Positions 60,669 through 64,000 of a DNA stretch of 64,000 nucleotides are shown one piece after another; the stretch's first letter is position 1; every line of letters begins with the position of its first letter. The notes beneath the pieces are model-generated. The model was not told the origin of the DNA, made no database searches, and saw only the letters and a list, made by a program, of their open reading frames with translations. Position numbers and translations under genes: made by a program. Source of the stretch: Paraburkholderia sp. DHOC27 (lineage in GTDB: Bacteria > Pseudomonadota > Gammaproteobacteria > Burkholderiales > Burkholderiaceae); assembly GCF_003429005.1 (NCBI RefSeq), contig NZ_QVQV01000001.1:1478141-1542140 (forward strand). Reading direction: 5' to 3'.

Positions 60669-61541
60669 ATGCGCATTGCGCCGTTCGACATGGATCCATT
60701 CAAACCGCCGTACTCCTTTGTGCCGCCTGGCGTTGCCCGGGTGGATGACGATCGTTCACTCGATATTACCGACGTGACGATCGAGGGGCACGCGCAGGAG
60801 ATTGGTTTGCGTCTCTACCGTCAGGCAGGCAAAAGCGCGCTGCCGGTGCTGATGTATTTCCACGGCGGCGGCTACGTGCGCGGCTCCATTGACGAGGCCG
60901 ACTTCGCCGCGCGTTATTTCGCCGAGCATCTGCCGGCGCTGGTGGTGTCGGTGGGTTACTCGCTCGCACCGAAGTTTCCGTTTCCCGCGGCGCCCGAAGA
61001 CGCGCACCGCGCGGCGCTGTGGGTGCAGACGCGGGGCCGCGCATTCGGCGGCAACACGAAGCACATCGGGGTGGCGGGCCATGACGCGGGCGGTCAACTG
61101 GCGAACTGCCTCGCCTTTATTGCACGTGATCGCGGCGATGTCCGCATCAGTGCGCAGGCCCTGTTTGGACCGATGCTGGATCCGAGTTTGACGCGCCTTG
61201 GCGACGAGGCGCGCCTTGGGTCCGACATCACCGCGAAGGAATGCGCCGCGTGTTATCGCGCGTATCTGCCGAAAGCCTCGCAACGCATGCACCCGTACGC
61301 GGCGCCGCTCGAATCGATGCGCCTTGCCGGTTTGCCGGCCACGCTGATCGCCACCGCGCAGAACGACGTGCTGCACGTGGAGGCCGAGAAATATGCCAGC
61401 AATCTGATCGATGCCGGTGTGCTGACCCAGGTGGTGCGTTTTCCGAGCGTCTCGCACGCGGAACTCGCCGACCATCCGGCCGCGCTGCAGGAAGCCGTAC
61501 GTTTTTTCCAGTGGCGTTTCGATGCGCGCGCCCACCGCTGA
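60669..61541 (+). CDS. HSL-type alpha/beta hydrolase with Asp in the nucleophile position
   Basis: About 290 residues from the ATG at 60669 (ATG at 60690 also possible; the frame is open from 60510, but the earlier part is unlike the family). The oxyanion motif HGGGYVRG (~65-72) and VGYSLAPKFPFPAAPEDA are HSL/AB hydrolase 3 hallmarks. The nucleophile elbow reads GHDAGG where the family has G-x-S-A-G-G: Ser is replaced by Asp (residue ~139). The acid (QNDVLHVEAEKYA) and His (SVSHAEL) segments remain. Either an inactive protein or one with altered chemistry. It lies 46 bp before the efflux adaptor gene. Confidence 0.85.
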   Translation: MRIAPFDMDPFKPPYSFVPPGVARVDDDRSLDITDVTIEGHAQEIGLRLYRQAGKSALPVLMYFHGGGYVRGSIDEADFAARYFAEHLPALVVSVGYSLAPKFPFPAAPEDAHRAALWVQTRGRAFGGNTKHIGVAGHDAGGQLANCLAFIARDRGDVRISAQALFGPMLDPSLTRLGDEARLGSDITAKECAACYRAYLPKASQRMHPYAAPLESMRLAGLPATLIATAQNDVLHVEAEKYASNLIDAGVLTQVVRFPSVSHAELADHPAALQEAVRFFQWRFDARAHR

Positions 61542-61587
61542 ACCCCAATTAATTCAATCAATAACCAACACAGCCGGGAGTCACTTC

Positions 61588-62808
61588 ATGTCTATCTTGT
61601 CCGTATCGCGTCCTCGTGTGGCGCTAGCTGTTCTAAGCGTTGTCGTGATAGCCGGGCTCGGCACTTTCGGCGCGATCCGCGTCGACGCGAGCTCGCCTGC
61701 CCACGCCGCGCCGACCATCGTGCCGGAAGTCGATGTGGCTGCGGTGATCGACAAAACCATCACTGACTGGCAGACCTACTCGGGCCGTCTCGAAGCCGTC
61801 GAGAAGGTGCAGGTGCGTCCCCAGGTGTCCGGCACGATCGTCTCGGTGAACTTCAAGGACGGCGCGCTCGTGAAGAAAGGCGACACGCTGTTCGTGATCG
61901 ATCCGCGTCCGTATCAGGCGGAAGTGGACCGCGCGGCCGCGCAACTGGCCGCTGCGCAGGCGCAGGCCGGTTATACGCAAAGCGACTGGGAGCGCGCGCA
62001 ACGCCTGATTGGCGATAACGCCATCGCCAAACGCGACTACGACGAAAAGCAGAACGCTGCGCGCAGCGCGAGCGCCAACGTCAAGGCCGCGCAGGCCGCG
62101 CTCGAAACCGCGCAGATCAATCTGGGCTACACGAAGGTGGTGGCGCCCGTGTCGGGCCGCATGTCGCGCGCGGAGATCACGGTGGGTAACGTGGTGTCGG
62201 CGGGGGCCGGTGCGCCGCCGCTGACCACGCTTGTGTCCGTGTCGCCGATCTACGCATCGTTCGACGCCGATGAACAAACCTACCTGCAGTACATCGGCCG
62301 CGAGAAGGACGGCAACAAGGTGCCGGTGCAACTCGGTCTCGCGGATGAGACGGGTTATTCGCGCACAGGTGTGATCGATTCGGTGGACAACCAGCTGGAT
62401 ACCTCGTCCGGCACGATCCGCGTGCGGGCCCGCTTCGACAACGCAGACGGCACGCTGATTCCAGGCCTCTACGCCCGTATCAAGGTGAGCGGCAGTGCCC
62501 CGCACGCAGCGCTGCTGATCGACGACGCAGCGGTTGGCACGGATCAGGACAAGAAGTTCGTGTTCGTGGTCGACAAGAGCGATCAGGTCACGTATCGCGA
62601 AGTGCAGCTCGGCGCGATGCAGGGCAATCTGCGCGTGGTCAAGTCGGGTCTGCAAAGCGGCGAACGCATCGTCGTCAACGGTACGCAACGTGTGCGTCCG
62701 GGCGAAACCGTGCGCGCCCACGCCGTGCCGATGGATGGCAATGCCGATCCGGACAGCGCTTCGGTTGCAGAGACGCAAGGACACGCCAAGTCGCAAAAGA
62801 GCTCGTGA
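61588..62808 (+). CDS. RND efflux periplasmic adaptor (membrane fusion protein, AcrA-type)
   Basis: 406 residues from the ATG at 61588 (GGGAG upstream). N-terminal hydrophobic anchor (PRVALAVLSVVVIAGLGTFGAI), then the lipoyl/barrel-sandwich part (VEKVQVRPQVSGTIVSVNFKDGALVKKGDTLFVIDPRPYQAE), an alpha-hairpin (~95-150), and the beta-barrel end (GLYARIKVSG, GLQSGERIVVNGTQRVRPGETVRAHAV). Works with the RND pump gene 65 bp downstream. Substrate range unknown. Confidence 0.92.
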   Translation: MSILSVSRPRVALAVLSVVVIAGLGTFGAIRVDASSPAHAAPTIVPEVDVAAVIDKTITDWQTYSGRLEAVEKVQVRPQVSGTIVSVNFKDGALVKKGDTLFVIDPRPYQAEVDRAAAQLAAAQAQAGYTQSDWERAQRLIGDNAIAKRDYDEKQNAARSASANVKAAQAALETAQINLGYTKVVAPVSGRMSRAEITVGNVVSAGAGAPPLTTLVSVSPIYASFDADEQTYLQYIGREKDGNKVPVQLGLADETGYSRTGVIDSVDNQLDTSSGTIRVRARFDNADGTLIPGLYARIKVSGSAPHAALLIDDAAVGTDQDKKFVFVVDKSDQVTYREVQLGAMQGNLRVVKSGLQSGERIVVNGTQRVRPGETVRAHAVPMDGNADPDSASVAETQGHAKSQKSS

Positions 62809-62873
62809 GCGTAGGCGTTTTATCGCTTCTTGCTTTGCGCTGTACTGTGGTGCTACACATTTAAGAGCCTCTC

Positions 62874-64000
62874 ATGAACATATCCAGATTCTTCATCGAC
62901 CGGCCGATCTTCGCGGGCGTGCTATCGGTCCTGATCCTGCTCGCGGGCGTCATTTCGCTCTTCAAGCTGCCGATCTCCGAGTACCCCGAAGTGGTGCCGC
63001 CGTCGGTGGTGGTGCACGCGCAGTATCCGGGCGCCAATCCGAAGGTCATCGCCGAAGCCGTGGCTTCGCCGCTCGAAGAGCAGATCAACGGCGTGGAAAA
63101 CATGCTGTATATGCAGTCGCAGGCAAATAGCGACGGCAATCTGACGCTCACGGTCACCTTCAAGCTCGGCACCAATCCGGATCTCGCCACACAGCTGGTG
63201 CAGAACCGCGTGAACCAGGCGCTGCCGCGTTTGCCGGAAGACGTGCAACGGCTCGGCGTGACGACCATCAAGAGTTCGCCGACGCTGACGATGGTGGTGC
63301 ACCTGATCTCGCCGAACAACCAGTACGACATGACGTATCTGCGCAACTACGCAGTGCTCAACGTCAAGGACCGGCTGGAACGGATTCAGGGCGTGGGTGA
63401 AGTGCAGTTGTGGGGTTCGGGTGACTACGCGATGCGCGTGTGGCTCGATCCGCAAAAAGTCGCGCAGCGCGGCCTGACCGCTACGGATGTCGTCAACGCG
63501 ATTCGCGAGCAGAACATTCAGGTGGCCGCGGGTCAGATTGGTTCGTCGCCCTCGGTGCCGGGTACGCAGTTGCAGTTGTCGGTGAATGCGCGCGGTCGTC
63601 TGCAAACCACCGGCGAGTTCGGCGATATCGTCGTCAAGACGGCACCGGATGGTGGTGTGACGTATCTGCGTGACATCGCACGCGTCGAACTGGCTGCGTC
63701 GGAATATGGCCTGCGTTCGCTGCTCGACAACAAGTCGGCGGTGGCGCTCGCCATCAACCAGGCGCCAGGCGCGAACTCGCTCGCCATTTCCGATCAGGTG
63801 CGCGAGGAGATGAAGGAACTGAAAGAGGACATGCCAGCTGGCGTGGACTACAAGATCGTCTATGACCCGACCCAGTTCGTGCGTTCGAGTATCGAAGCGG
63901 TGATTCACACGCTGCTCGAAGCCATCGCGCTGGTCGTGATCGTGGTGATCGTGTTCCTGCAAACGTGGCGTGCGTCGATCATTCCGTTGATCGCCGTACC
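62874..64000 (+). CDS. RND efflux inner-membrane pump, N-terminal part (runs off the window)
   Basis: Open from the ATG at 62874 to the right edge: 375 complete codons of a protein normally about 1050 residues. MNISRFFIDRPIFAGVLSVLILLAGVISLFKLPISEYPEVVPPSVVV is the typical HAE1 (AcrB/MexB) start, with PLEEQINGVENMLYMQSQAN and IQVAAGQIGSSPSVPGTQLQ in the porter domain and the next transmembrane helix (LLEAIALVVIVVIVFLQTWRASIIPLIAVP) at the very end. Second gene of the efflux operon; a third, outer-membrane factor gene may lie beyond the window. Confidence 0.93.
   Translation, partial: MNISRFFIDRPIFAGVLSVLILLAGVISLFKLPISEYPEVVPPSVVVHAQYPGANPKVIAEAVASPLEEQINGVENMLYMQSQANSDGNLTLTVTFKLGTNPDLATQLVQNRVNQALPRLPEDVQRLGVTTIKSSPTLTMVVHLISPNNQYDMTYLRNYAVLNVKDRLERIQGVGEVQLWGSGDYAMRVWLDPQKVAQRGLTATDVVNAIREQNIQVAAGQIGSSPSVPGTQLQLSVNARGRLQTTGEFGDIVVKTAPDGGVTYLRDIARVELAASEYGLRSLLDNKSAVALAINQAPGANSLAISDQVREEMKELKEDMPAGVDYKIVYDPTQFVRSSIEAVIHTLLEAIALVVIVVIVFLQTWRASIIPLIAV

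Noticed and set aside
62922..63962. 346-codon minus-strand frame over the RND pump gene
   Set aside because: Shadow of the HAE1 pump frame, which has clear family sequence from its ATG to the window edge.
1..64000. tRNA or rRNA genes, CRISPR arrays, insertion sequences, prophage
   Set aside because: None seen by reading both strands: no transposase-like proteins, no spaced direct repeats of CRISPR type, and no cloverleaf or rRNA signatures. Small RNAs cannot be excluded by eye.

Overview
The window is high-GC DNA with dense, mostly short-gapped operons and no rRNA, tRNA, phage or insertion sequence. Gene content (a C-P lyase cluster, acetoin dehydrogenase acoXABC, a GC-rich OmpC-type porin, an NAD-specific 180-kDa glutamate dehydrogenase, and an intergenic repeat of a type I associate with this group) fits a Burkholderiaceae chromosome, most likely Paraburkholderia. 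That assignment is an inference from gene families, not from a database search.

Layout. 0-0.5 kb: tail of a Gly-rich repeat protein. 0.8-9.97 kb: carbohydrate/amino-acid uptake genes: a LacI regulator divergent from a lone sugar-binding protein, an M14 deacylase, a lone ArgT/HisJ-type binding protein, and a polyol/uronate dehydrogenase divergent from an MFS transporter plus GntR regulator. 9.99-18.2 kb: a C-P lyase locus, phnGHIJKLM facing left and phnF-(2H phosphoesterase)-phnN facing right. 18.3-25.0 kb: an IclR regulator, then a tetronate operon (GntR regulator, ltnD, otnK, otnC, otnI, denD) converting L-threonate and D-erythronate to dihydroxyacetone phosphate. 25.4-26.6 kb: pcaF-type thiolase. 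27.7-35.5 kb: acoR and the acoX-acoA-acoB-acoC-lipA operon behind a sigma-54 promoter. 35.7-38.5 kb: an ECF sigma / anti-sigma / exported metallophosphoesterase / cupredoxin module. 38.5-44.0 kb: EAL protein, LysR regulator, orphan response regulator, porin. 44.2-46.9 kb: phnCDE transporter with a frameshifted phnD. 47.2-56.7 kb: M14 peptidase, hydrolase, DUF3455 protein, glutamate dehydrogenase, selD, cation efflux protein. 56.8-64 kb: aldo/keto reductase, purine nucleoside permease, LysR regulator, hydrolase, and the start of an RND efflux operon cut by the window edge.

How the parts connect. The most informative signals are regulatory. (1) A 22-bp perfect palindrome sits between phnG and phnF, and its core recurs upstream of phnC about 31 kb away, tying the C-P lyase and transporter loci into one probable PhnF regulon. 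(2) A bipartite promoter element, GGAATAAA-N14-AGTCT, occurs with identical spacing before the ECF sigma gene and before the metallophosphoesterase-cupredoxin pair, so the sigma factor probably drives both halves of its own module. (3) Three TGAGAC/GTCTCA inverted repeats with different spacers lie between acoR and a near-consensus sigma-54 promoter for acoX. Other points of interest are the phnD frameshift, a 2H phosphoesterase in place of phnP, an Asp in the nucleophile position of an HSL-type hydrolase, and a 12-bp tandem repeat overlapping the stop codon of the cation efflux gene.
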